Below, piece after piece: positions 37,672 through 50,800 of a stretch of DNA of 64,000 bases; the stretch's first letter is position 1, and every line of letters begins with the position of its first letter. The notes beneath the pieces were generated by a model. The model saw only the letters and a list, made by a program, of their open reading frames with translations. It did not search any database and was not told where the DNA came from. The stretch spans positions 7,316,001 to 7,380,000 of the forward strand of contig OX387198.1 of NCBI GenBank assembly GCA_947561715.1, read 5' to 3'. A program made the position numbers and the translations under genes. This stretch comes from Ascidia mentula. Its lineage: Eukaryota; Chordata; Ascidiacea; Phlebobranchia; Ascidiidae.

Positions 37672-37990
37672 AAGGTGTCTAACAATCCGATTTTTGGCTG
37701 ATAACGAATCTTTTTCTCGTTGTTTTTCTTTGACTTTTTATGATGTACAGCAATCTGAACAGCTGGACCTTTTGCGACAAAATGCGACAATCTTATGATT
37801 ATACGCTGTGTAAAATAATCTTTTGTGTGTGTAAAATACCCAGTCCATGACGATGAGATTGTTAATAATACTTTTGCTTGATTTTAACTCTTTCTGTCAT
37901 TGCTTCGTATGCTTTTGATATATTGTTGAATGTGGCGCTTTCTTTCTGCTTACCAATCCAACACAACCAAATATCAATCTTGTAGTTCCA

Positions 37991-37996
37991 AATAAA
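37991..37996 (+). terminator. Poly(A) signal of the RASD-like gene
   Basis: AATAAA 320 bases after the stop codon, the first good signal downstream of this gene. Another A-rich AATAAA-like site lies near 38070. The region 37672-38617 otherwise shows no coding sequence before the SR-protein start. Confidence 0.5.
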
Positions 37997-38617
37997 ACTA
38001 TGATGGCATTGCGTTGTATTGGTGTGTGTGTGCAAAAAAATACCTTAAGTCTTACACGATCACAAACAAAATAAATATACGGCCACATACAAACAGCCTG
38101 AATCAATTTGGGGCAAAACGGCAAACGCATGGTGTGGACAATAGTGTCAAAAGCTATCTTTCATTTGAAGAAAATTATAGGACTATGGTATACAAATGAT
38201 ATGCCCATTGTGCCACTTTAAACACACAAATCTCAATTGAAATTTAATTACTACCTTACCGGCACAATTGTTTTTTCCGCAAGGTGTGCGAATTGCTGTT
38301 CTAAACGTTAGTCTATTGAAACATTCAAAATGTAAATTTAAAAAAAAGCAAAACTGCAAGTTTAAACTACTAAAAATGATAAAAATTTGTAATGATGTCC
38401 TCGTAAATTAAAAGTTACTTTTAATGAAAGTAATGTACAACAATAACATGAAGGAAATCAACATTGCGTCGCCCATGCGGATGAATCCCGTACGGGTGTT
38501 GTTCCGCCATGTGCGCATGCGCAAAGCGATGCAAGTTTGCTGGCACTTCACAAGCACGAAGCAAGCGGATTGCGTTGTTTTATTTGTGTTGAAAAGAGAT
38601 TTGGCTGCCACAAGAAA

Positions 38618-40046
38618 ATGTCGTTTAGAAACTCGGGACCACTTGATTGCAAGGTATACGTTGGGAATTTGGGAAACCAAGGTTCCAAGAGCGAGTTAGA
38701 AAGAGTTTTTGGGTATTACGGTGGACTAAAAAACGTTTGGGTTGCAAGAAACCCACCTGGTTTTGCCTTTGTGGAATTCGATGACACCCGCGATGCTGAA
38801 GACGCAGTGCGAGCACTTGATGGAAGGTGAGGATTTGCTTGCAGTAGGTGACAAAATAATACATTTTTAAACAAACCGTTTCATTTCAGGACAATTTGTG
38901 GCGTTCGTGCTAGGGTGGAGATGTCGAACGGTATGACACGGCGTGGTGGTGATCGCGATCGTGACCGCGACCGTAGAGGTGGTGGTGGCCGAAGGGACGA
39001 ATACGACGATCGACGACGCAATAGATATGACCGGTACAAAAATACTTTTTAGCTGGATGTTTTTGTTTTGCATTTTATTTGTAACTGTACTGGATGCCAA
39101 ACATAACATGTTAAGTTTACTGTTCGATTGTAATTTTGCCATTAATGTTGCAAATAAGCAATTTGAGAATTTAACTCTCTGCAACCATTTTCTCAGGCTC
39201 TACACTACTTTCCTTGCCACATCGCATCTTTTACCAGCGTTTAACTGTCTTATATAAACCTTCGCCTCCTCGCACACAACTGGCCTTCTCTACAGTCGTC
39301 TAAAACTAGACTCACCTCATAACACAACGACAGCCAAGCAGTTTTGGCGACATCGATCCCCAAACTACTTCTCCCACCACGTCGCACAACTGCCCCACAT
39401 ATAGTATATGCTTCGATGCTGTATCACCCTTGGATTCACCACAATAATGATAACCACCTTTCACAACCCATCAAAGTATGGTGCTGGGGGCCATTTCTTC
39501 CATCTTGTGTGGATGTAGATTTGATTCAGATTCCATTTGCATTTTTACGCTAGTTAAATATTGTGCAATTAATTCAATGACTTCCTGAGTAGACAAAAAA
39601 TGTATAAATGTCTTGTCTGACATATTGTTGCTTTCTAGGTCTCGTTCAAGAAGTCCCCGGCGTCATCGTGACAGATACTCAAGGAGTTATAGTCGCTCAC
39701 CAAGACGTAATCGCAGAAGGTGCAGTGAGATTTTTTACGAAAGACTTACTTGTTAATGCTTTATCAGATCACTATACCTAAAGATTTCTTTGGTTTATGA
39801 ACTAATCATATACTTGTTGCATTTGCAGTAGTAGAAGCCTAAGCAAATCGCCTTATGGAAAGGACAGGAGCATCAGCCCAAGAAGGTGGGAGAAATGTTT
39901 ACCCATTTGTTGTACAATTGTGTAGTTTATTTTGTTTTTGCCACAGGTCCCCATCTCCGGTCCGAAAACATTCCTTGAGCCGCAGTGCTAGTCCCGTCAA
40001 TGGAAGAGATAGCAGAAGCCACAGTCGAAGTAGGAGTCGCTCATGA
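38618..40046 (+). CDS. SR splicing factor, SRSF3-like
   Basis: Coding exons 38618-38826, 38890-39033, 39639-39719, 39829-39885 and 39947-40046 give 196 residues. An RRM spans about residues 10-84, with RNP2 KVYVGNL and RNP1 [19 protein letters not shown] and [15 protein letters not shown] are nearly identical to SRSF3/SRSF7. There is no CCHC knuckle after the RRM, so it is SRSF3-type rather than SRSF7-type. An R/G/D-rich linker leads to an RS domain ending in HSRSRSRS. The protein binds exonic enhancers and promotes splicing and mRNA export. All four introns are phase 2. The 600-base second intron could house a regulated poison exon, as in vertebrate SR genes, but none was identified. Confidence 0.93.
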
Positions 40047-40258
40047 ACCCTTTCTGTCCAAACTTGTAAAGTGAAAACCTAAACAAGCAATGCCACTCTG
40101 ATTGTATTATATCTGTTTGGCCTTTTGCACAAAAAGTGTTGCCGTTGGCAAACAGTGTCCCTTGACCACATCCCGAGTCATCAGTTTATGATCTGCTTGT
40201 ACAACAAGTTTTATTGTAAATAGTATTGGAGTGCATTTGCGTTTTTGGCCTCTGCATA

Positions 40259-40264
40259 AATAAA
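40259..40264 (+). terminator. Poly(A) signal of the SRSF3-like gene
   Basis: AATAAA 213 bases after the stop codon. It faces the POLR2G poly(A) signal at 40335-40340 on the other strand, so the two transcripts end within tens of bases of each other. Confidence 0.6.
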
Positions 40265-40334
40265 ACAAACTGCTTTTACATGTTTGTGCTTTTATTATAT
40301 AAAAACAACAGTTTTTTTCAAGTTGGTACATAAT

Positions 40335-40340
40335 TTTATT
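40335..40340 (-). terminator. POLR2G: Poly(A) signal of POLR2G
   Basis: AATAAA on the minus strand, about 165 bases after the POLR2G stop. A second, more distal copy is at 40291-40296. Either choice places the 3' end close to that of the convergent SR-protein gene. Confidence 0.5.
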
Positions 40341-40503
40341 GCAGCAACTAAAAAATTGGGCTAAGGCTAAGAAAGTTTGAAAGCTGTGTGTCGTTATGTT
40401 CAGCAACATGTTTTTGCTTAAACTTTAAAACAACACAAAAATTAGAGTGCATGCCTGGAAAACTTATTTTGCTGCATAATGGGAATGTCACATGATATAT
40501 TTT

Positions 40504-41818
<1,315 letters not shown>

Positions 41819-44800
41819 ATGCTACCGGGGTGGAATCAGATCAGACAACAAAGGCTGCCTTCGCAAGCCTTTAGCGGAACCCCCCAGCAGCACGGACAAG
41901 GCCAGCAATGGATGCAACAAGGTGGCTACAACAGTCCTATGGCAGGAAGCGGGTCAATGGTAACTGGAAACTTTAACCACATGATGAACAACCAAAATCC
42001 TGGACAGCAAATGATGCACGGTGGCCAAAATGGCATGCAGCCTATGATGGACCAGCAAAACTTGTTCAACCAACAACATTTCATGCACCAGCAGCAAAAC
42101 GTGTATCACCCGCAGATGATGGCATACCACATAAATAACCAGCAGGTGATCATTTTACGTTTGATTATTAAGACGTAAAAGTTAAGTTTTATCTCGCTAT
42201 CGATTAACAAAACTTCTGTATTTGCAAACAGTCAATGATGCCCCCATCCACCAATGCAGCTCCTCCTCCCTCTCAACCTCCACCCCCGACTCCTGTTCCT
42301 CCTCCTCCACCACCAAGTGAAGAGGAGAAACCAGCACCTCCAAAACCTCCACCACCTGAAATGGAAGAGAAGGTGTTTATTTTTGTTGAACGTTTTTGTT
42401 AATTTTTAGCCAGGCTATTTATCTGGCACGATCATCGTAAGTTACCAAAGCTGCACCCATGACCCCTCAAAGCAGTCACTAAACATTGTTGGCTCCAATT
42501 GCAAGGGTTGTCCCATTAGGTGACGTCAGGGTAGACACGGGTTTATACCAAAATTACTTCGAGCTGATGTTTAAGCACCAGACACCTTGTCATGATGATT
42601 TTAATTTCATGCTGCTGCAATTCATCACACACATTGGCAGTGGGTCACTGACAACAACGAATGCAAATATACTTAAAACAACCAGCATTTTCAAAAATTG
42701 GCAAGCATTTTTGTAGCAAAGCTTACCAGAGTTGTCATAATCACTGATCTGATATATACATGAATAAAGTTGAAAGAAATATACATATTTACTTGATTAT
42801 ATTATTCTTTGTTTTTGTTTTCAAGTGGTGGGATAAAGAGCTTCTGAAGTTGAATGAAACAGACAAAGCAAAATTGGAGAGACTCACTAAAGAACAATGG
42901 TTTCTTTCGTTAAAAAGAGAACAACAAGTTGAATGTTGGCAGCATAAGTTGCAGTTGGTTTCAAAGCAGAAGAATAGATCTGGTATGACCTCAATATTAA
43001 CCCCTTCCAATATCTTGGTGTCGTAAAATGAGGCATATAAATAATAAAATCCCATTTTTTAATCTATTAAGTTGGACTTGTTCAGGACCTGGTCAACCCT
43101 TGTCTTCTTACTTAAATAACTTTTATTAAGTTTTTGGTGCATGAAAGTAGTCTGTGGTTCATACAATGTAGGAAAAACTTGTTCTTGGTCATTCTGGGAT
43201 TTTGATAACGGAGTGGTTTTGTCTGCACAGAAGCTCCTGTACAAATTAAGCGGGAATTCGTGCCAGCTCAAAAAACAGAATTACCGAAGACAACCAGCAG
43301 CACTGTGTCTTCTTCTACAATGATGCAACCTGTTCCTACGCAAGCTGAGACGAAGACAGACCCAGTAACTGAGGTTAGATTCTTTAAATAAACCAGGAAT
43401 TGGCTAACTTTTCCACTCACATGCCAGAAATTATCCAATATTCAACAAATGGTCCAGGTTCAGTGGGACACATAAATATAACGTACGCAAAGAATGTTTA
43501 CAATACAGTTTAAAAGTAATGTTACACTGTTGTAATGTTTAAAAGTTGCAACCAAAAAGCAAAAATGTGCAGTGAATTTTCATTAAGCTGCAGCGTTAAG
43601 TTTTCTCAAGCGACACCAATTCATATGCATTTGGTGGGCTAAATTTGGCCTGTGGGCCAGGGTTCCTATTTCTGCAATGAACTGTATTGTTGACAGCTAG
43701 GTAATATGATTTTGGCATTAACATAAGTTGCTTCAATGAAGTCTTTGAGATTTGATAAAACAATGCTATTTTCTTACCCAGTGGACGTCCACTGGTAACG
43801 AAGATCCTCAGATATGCCTCACTCGGTACCAGCAACAGTTGATCAAGCTTACGGAACAGGAAAAGGTTAGTTTAATATTTTCCAAATGTTTTTATCACCA
43901 ATACTCCATGACTCATAGATGTTCATGAAGCAATATGATGATTGGCACAAACAGTTTGACGATTGGAAAAGGAAGCACAAAGATCATCCAAACAAGTCCC
44001 AGTTTGCTCAGTATGAAAAGCAGGTAGAGTTAATGGATACTCTTCTGGAGTGTAATAACAATATGCAATATACTTTGCGTAAAAAGCGTGTGGTTGATTA
44101 CTTTTAATAAGAAAGCCAAATGTAATATACTGACTATTTTTTAATACATGCTGTGTTCGAAACGTCTGCTTAAGAGTGGTCAGCATATTAGCTTTGACTT
44201 TCTTTTTAAATTAAGAAATATCATAAACATATTTCGATACACATTTAATGTTTCTATGTTTTTAGTATACAATAAATTGTTTTTGCTATTATAGTGATGC
44301 AATGATGCTTTTTCGCAGTGGGTGACATGGCAGGACCAAATGACAAAGCAAAAGGCCCAAAACCGAGCAAGTATTGAACGTCTCCATAGCAACATACAAA
44401 AGATTCAGGAGCATCTTGCGCATGTTTCAAGTCCGCAATATCAAACTCAGCCTCAAAGCAATGAAGCACACACACATATACCAAACAACCAGTCCCAACC
44501 TAGATTTCCTGGATCTTACCAAATGCAGCAGCATAATGAGAATATGCAAGGAACAGCACAGCAGAGCATGCACAACACTGCCCAACATCAGTTTAATCAA
44601 CCAGGTTTTAATGACTTTAGTGTTAATCAAATGGGACTGAGGGGCAATCGTCTGCATTTTGATGCTGAACAATCAAATCAACCACAATTTGGTCAGCAGG
44701 CTCCTGAAAATAACAGTAATCCAAGACAAAGAATGCCTCTTAATCAACATGATGCACACAGGAATATTGAGTTACCCGGAAACAACAATCACCCACAAAG

Positions 44801-47800
44801 AATGCCAGGAAATCAACAAAGGTTTAGGGCTCCTGGACCGCACCATGGTCCACGTTTTCCGGGCCAGCAAGGATTCAGACAGGGAAACCCTAATTTTCCA
44901 CAAGGTGGGCCAAATAGACAAAGAATGCCTGCTGCCGGTGCTGCGGCACAGCAACAGCATGGGCAAGAAGATGAATGGGATCAGAACTACGGAGACACTA
45001 GTCCAAGACCCCGCATGCCTGGCAGAAAGAACAGGATGCGTTTTTCTGGACAGAATCAAGGTCGCATGCCATTTAGACCAAAGGGACCAAGACCAAGACT
45101 CCCCGGAAATCAAAACTATCAACTTACAGAGGGAGATGAGAAATATGATCACCAGCAGGAGAATGAATTTGAGAACATGCATGCAAGTGATCAAATGCCT
45201 AGAGGTCCCAGACCCAGGTTCCCTGCAGGACAAGGCGAAAGGTTCAGTGGCCCCCGACATCCTAAGTTTCCTAGGGATGGTCAGATTCGGCACAGATTTA
45301 AACAGCCTGGGCCTCGTGAGAGGTTTTCTGCACCTACACCTGATGATGACAGTTTTAAAGAAGACAGTTTTGATTATGGCGAGGGAAGCTTTGAAACAGA
45401 AAGCATGCAGAAAGCTGAAAATGAGGTTGACTCAGCAAAGATGCAAACTACACGTAATTCCTACAGAGAACGGCCAGAAATGTCAAGACAGAGCTCAACA
45501 GGTATGGTAACTAGTACATCAGATGCTGGTTCTGTTCTGGGTAGGGGTGGGGATCATGTTGCAAAAGACAAAATTCAACTGCCGGATGCCACCAAAAATT
45601 TGCTTGCAAACAACCCACTATTCAAAGGAGACAATTTAAAGAAGTTGCAAGAGCACCTTCAAGCGATTAAAACAAAAAATGAAACAGTCCAAGGTAAAAA
45701 CATAACAGAATATCTCACTTTTCCTGTGAAGTATTCTTACAAGTCACTGATTTCAAACTGTTTTGCAAGAATAATAATGTGTGCAATAATAACGTTTATC
45801 TGTTTTTCTCTGGCGTCTTCTATTACCAAGGTTTTGTTTTGTAGAGCGGCTACCTGAAACACAATTTCCAAATAGGGATAATGCTGATGAAAAATCATCC
45901 CAGTTGCCTGTTGATCGTGGTGCCATACTGGAGAGGGCAAAGAAACTGAGCAACTTGGATCTAAGAAATATATTGTCTGCTGTTCAAACTGTAAAGGAAA
46001 AGAAGTTGCCGACTGGGTAAACATTTTTGTTTATGTAAATTTACTTCTGTTTTGGCACCTGTTTTTTCATATTGATTGCTTAACGAACTATTCATTTTGA
46101 GAACTGAATCAATAAAACGGTGTGTCATTACATTCCAAGTGTTAGTTACTATCTTTGCTTTTTTTGATATGAAATCTTGTGTAGCCTTCCATAAGGTTGC
46201 AGTGAAATGTTTTACTCCAAACTCTGTCATACCATCATAACCTATTTATTTGCTTTTCAAAGACATGCTTCCACTTCTGATGGTAAAGAAGCGGGAACGT
46301 CTGCAAGTGGTGGCACCAGCAACAAAGAACTTGACAAAGAAGCTATTGAAGCAGCACTACTTGAGAGATTGGGGCTAGATCCAGTATTGGCCAAATCGAA
46401 ACCAGACAAGCCTTCTGGAGACCCATTACTTGATGCTATCGGGGGTCTGGACACTCTGCACGAGTTTGCTGGGATTAAAGATGACCTTTTAATGCAGGAA
46501 TATGTGAGAAAATTTACCTTTATGGGAGTTAAAATTGTGTGGGAATGCAATATATTCATATGCCCTTGTGTTTACAAGATAAAACAATGATTCACTGGTC
46601 ACTTTATGTTGTTTTTGCAGCTAAAACTTGACCCACAACTTGAACGTGAGCTTTTGTTAAGAGCCATTCGTGACCGAGAATTACTGGAGGAGGCGCAACG
46701 ACTTGATCCATTATATGTATGTCGAAGGAAATGTGCTTTTTGCAGAGTTACGGGATGTAAACAGGACCGTTCTTCTGGCATAAATTTTCGTACTTTATTT
46801 TATTGACGTTTCATCTGCCATAAAGCAAGACTATGTTTCGCAGCAAATGTAGCACAATTAAAAGAATGTGTTTCTGTTCAGAATCAAACCTTGGAAATGC
46901 AGTGGGCTGAGGAGAGACGTGCCTTGGAAATGAGCACATTATCCACACGTATGTTGAATTGGTTTAAATTATTTATTTTTGGCTGTTGCTCTTTTTGAAA
47001 CAAAACGATCTTTCATGTTAGGTCCATTTGATATGTTTGGACCGCCAGGCCCTTGGCACCCTATGGGTCCACGTGGACCACCTGGTCCACCCTTTATGGG
47101 TCCTGGACGACCACCTTTTGGACCAGGTCCTCGAATGCCTCCAATGGGCCCTCTTGGTCCTATGGGGCCACGAGGACCCATGGGGCCTGGTGGTCCGTTT
47201 ATGAGACCTGGTGGGCCTCCAATGAGGCCAGGGATGCCACCGGTGCGACCACAGATGGAATCCGGCCCACCACAGGAGGAGGTACTTTTTGACATCGATG
47301 GAAAGGAGTTAGGTAAAGAACCAGAACCTGAAACAGAAAGAAGAAAATCTGCAGACGGCAGGTCATTGAATGATGCTCGCCGTGACTCGAGAAGTGAATC
47401 TGAACATCGTGGAAGATCAAGAGAGAGGTCCCCCTATGAAAGAAGCCACAGTCGGCAGCGAGACTCGATCGAACGTGGCCGGAAGGCTGTGCACGATGAT
47501 CTTGAAACATTGAAGCGACACCAAGAGATCCTTGGTCGGGAGAGATACGAGAAAGAAAAACAGGAGCGAAGTGAGCAGCGTGAAAGAAGTTTGGAACGCC
47601 TGAGAGCAATCGAAGATGACCTAAGAAAGCGTGGGGAATTACTGCTTCGTCGCGAGCATGAGCTAGATATGGCAAGGAGTAGGTATTCACCTGGAAGGAG
47701 AGAGTATCATGATGGGCCCCCGAGAAGGCAATATGACGATGATAGACGGATGGAAGAAAGAAGAAGGTTGATTTCCATTTTTTTTTAGATTATGTGCTTA

Positions 47801-50800
47801 GTGACATGGATTTCTTTCAAAACCAGGTCACCGCATGAAGAACGCCGTATGCCTTCTGGACATGGTTCACCCCCGCGATATGACCGCCGTGAAAGAAGAT
47901 CCCACAGTTTAGAACGTTCTTATTACCGAAAAGAAAGAGATGGGCCTCCGCATTTGGATGAACATTTCAATGATGGAAGAAGAGAAAGATATGAGGATAT
48001 TCCACCACAGGAGAGAGTGAGATATCATCCAGATGACCGATCAAGAGGTCATGACTACAGGCCTTTATCTCCTCCAAGAGACCACAGAGTCAGTGGCAGA
48101 AGGTCGTTATCCCCCCATAGGTTAGTTAAAACATTTATTTTCGTGTTTTGCACCAACTGCAAATTATGAACATAAAACTTTGTTTTGGCCAGCTCTTTTT
48201 GTCATTTCAGAAGTTCATGCATTTGGTGTTATGTATATGATTTTTTTTAAGCCGACATGCTCCACCTATTGACTGGAGGGATGACAACATTGAAAGAAGA
48301 AGAGAACCTGATTCACCAGGTCGTGATGATCGCATTTCTCCACCTCGTCGCATCAACCGAAGTTCACCTTACAGAGATAGACCTTCTCCCAAACGGGAAA
48401 GATTGTCAGAGAGAATGTCACCAAAAAGATATGATCGCAGAATCCGGAGGACATCTCCACGAAATGTTCGGAGGTCTAGAAGTCGATCCAGGTAACTTTC
48501 ATGTGATAAAAATCAACTGATGTGTAATGAAGAAAAGCATATTTTACAATTTTCACTTAAAAAAGAATTTTAACATAAAAAAGACACAATTTTGAAAATT
48601 GTTGTTGTGCCATGTGATAAAAACTTGTGTACAATTGAAAATTGTCAACTTGTGTACAATAAAGTTCTATGTATTGAAAAAATTCTCTTGCATAATTTTT
48701 TGTAATCTGTGTACACCCGAAAAAACGTGCAATTGCCCAAAAAATAACAAACTTTAAATTTGCATGAAGGTCCCCACCACCACGAGGTGGCAGAGATCAT
48801 TTTGGAAGGGACATCCCCATCAAAAGAGAAGTGGACCCGTTTGGACGTGATTTGAATTTAAGAGGTGGAAGACTGGAAAACTCCCCCAGACCTGGTCCTC
48901 GTTTACCAGTCATACCAAGAATCACTGAAAGGCCCCCACCACTTTTGGTTGGGAACAGCCCAGCACAGTAAGATTTATGCCTTTATGAGGTTGTTTTGTC
49001 TTTTTCCTGAGTCTAAAACACATCATATCAATGCCAAAACCTCCTAATATGATGTAATACAACATGATAAATATGCAGTCTATGACCTTGCAAAAGTTTG
49101 GATTAAGGGGTGGCCAATTATTGTAACATGTTAAAATTTACTTGTCTGTACAAAAAGTTTTTGAATGGTTACAGTTATACTATGACACACTATCTTATGA
49201 CACACTGGTTGTGGGACACTGGTCTTGGTGGTACTCCATGCAATGGTGTTGTTTTCTATTCAGCTCATCCAGTGGTAGAGGTACACCTATTGGTAGTGGA
49301 ATGACTTCGGTTGCTGACATTGCTGCCAGTATAAAGAGAAAGTTGTTGGCGCCGGCTTATGTGTACGTAGCTGATCTTATTGACATGCCAGGAAGAATGC
49401 GACGACCAACAAGGGTAGCTTCAAAATCCTTTGCCTTGTGTGTTTTCCGTGTTTGCTAAACCTTTTATATGGTGTTGTTGTACTACAACCTTAATGTTAG
49501 CATTGTCTGCATTCATTAATACTGACTGTTCTAATTTCAATGGTTTCTGGCTGTTAAATGAAATTGCTTTCAGATTGTTGTAATTCTAAGGGGACTTCCC
49601 GGCAGCGGAAAAACACACATTGCCAAAATGATTCGGGTCAGTTAAGAGTTTGTGTTCGGAAGTTACACATGTTCTTTTATGCCAAATGTATGCCTTTCAT
49701 TTCAGGAGAAAGAAACAAATTTTGGAGTAAAACCTCGTGTGTTGGGTTTGGATGATTATTTTATGGCTGAGGTTGAAAAAGTCGAAAAGGACCCAGACAC
49801 TGGAAAGAAAATAAAGAAAAAAGTGAAAATAATGTTTATTGGACAACTTTTCCTGCGACGATTGTGAACAGACGTAAAACATTTGCTGTAATTTGTAGGT
49901 GTTTGAATATGAATTTGAACCGGAGATGGAAAGTTCATACCGAGCAAACTTGTTCCGTTCCTTCAAAAAGACGCTCGAAGATGGATTTTTCTCCTTTATT
50001 ATTGTCGACGCTGTCAATGCAAAAGTCACTCACTTTTCTGAGTTCTATGAAACTGCCAAGAATTCTGGGTTCGAGGTATGGATCGTGGATCAAGCAAGCT
50101 TAATATTTGGGCAGATTTTAACTAGTCATGTTTATAGTGTTAGAAGCACATTATTTGAACTGTTTACAAAGGGGTTCCTTAACTGGGGTTCTTGGACAGC
50201 TAAGGGTCTCATTTCTTTAAACAATCGCCAAGTATAAGCTCAGACCATCAAAAAAGTCTTTAAAAATTTTTGTTGGTAATGGGAGTTTATAGAGTTTAAA
50301 ATGACCAGGAGCGATGAAAACTCGTACGAGTTGAAAAACCTCTTTTTTTCAAAAACCATTTTTTTGTGTTACTATGCATAAGATTACTATGGTCTTCATT
50401 AATTTCATAGGTGATAGGTGCAAAAAAATTGGCCAGAGGCTCCACTGTTAATCGTTTGTGTTATAGGCATATGTTGCCGAGATAAAGTGCGACCCTCACG
50501 TGTGCGCGAAACGGAACGAACACAAGAGAAGTTTGTCCGAAATACAAGGAATTGACAAAGATTGGGAAGAGACTGCAATTCACATGAATAAACTCGACGT
50601 GAGACTCATGATGCAAGATTCTGAGATTCAAGAGGTTTGTTCGGGACAAAAACTCAACGAAACATGCAACTTTCCCCAGAATATGGCTCATGCTTATAAA
50701 ACATCTATACGCACCACGCTAGGTTTTGTATGTTGATGTTATTATATGGTAAACTTTACACAATTGCGCACACCGTTTCGACATGTCAGGTCTAATCAGT

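Noticed and set aside
43919..44107. Reading YLPM1 exon 6 through to the TAA at 44107 as a C-terminus
   Set aside because: A GTAGAG donor at 44024 joins in phase to a long downstream exon, and the family C-terminus is clearly at 53899.
44659..45510. 283-codon plus-strand frame inside YLPM1 exon 7
   Set aside because: Shifted-frame shadow; the frame starting at 44319 joins correctly to both neighbouring exons.
46969..47295. Collagen-like open frame (GPxGPxG repeats) on the minus strand
   Set aside because: It is the exact antisense of the YLPM1 proline/glycine-rich exon; GGNCCN repeats read as G-P on both strands.
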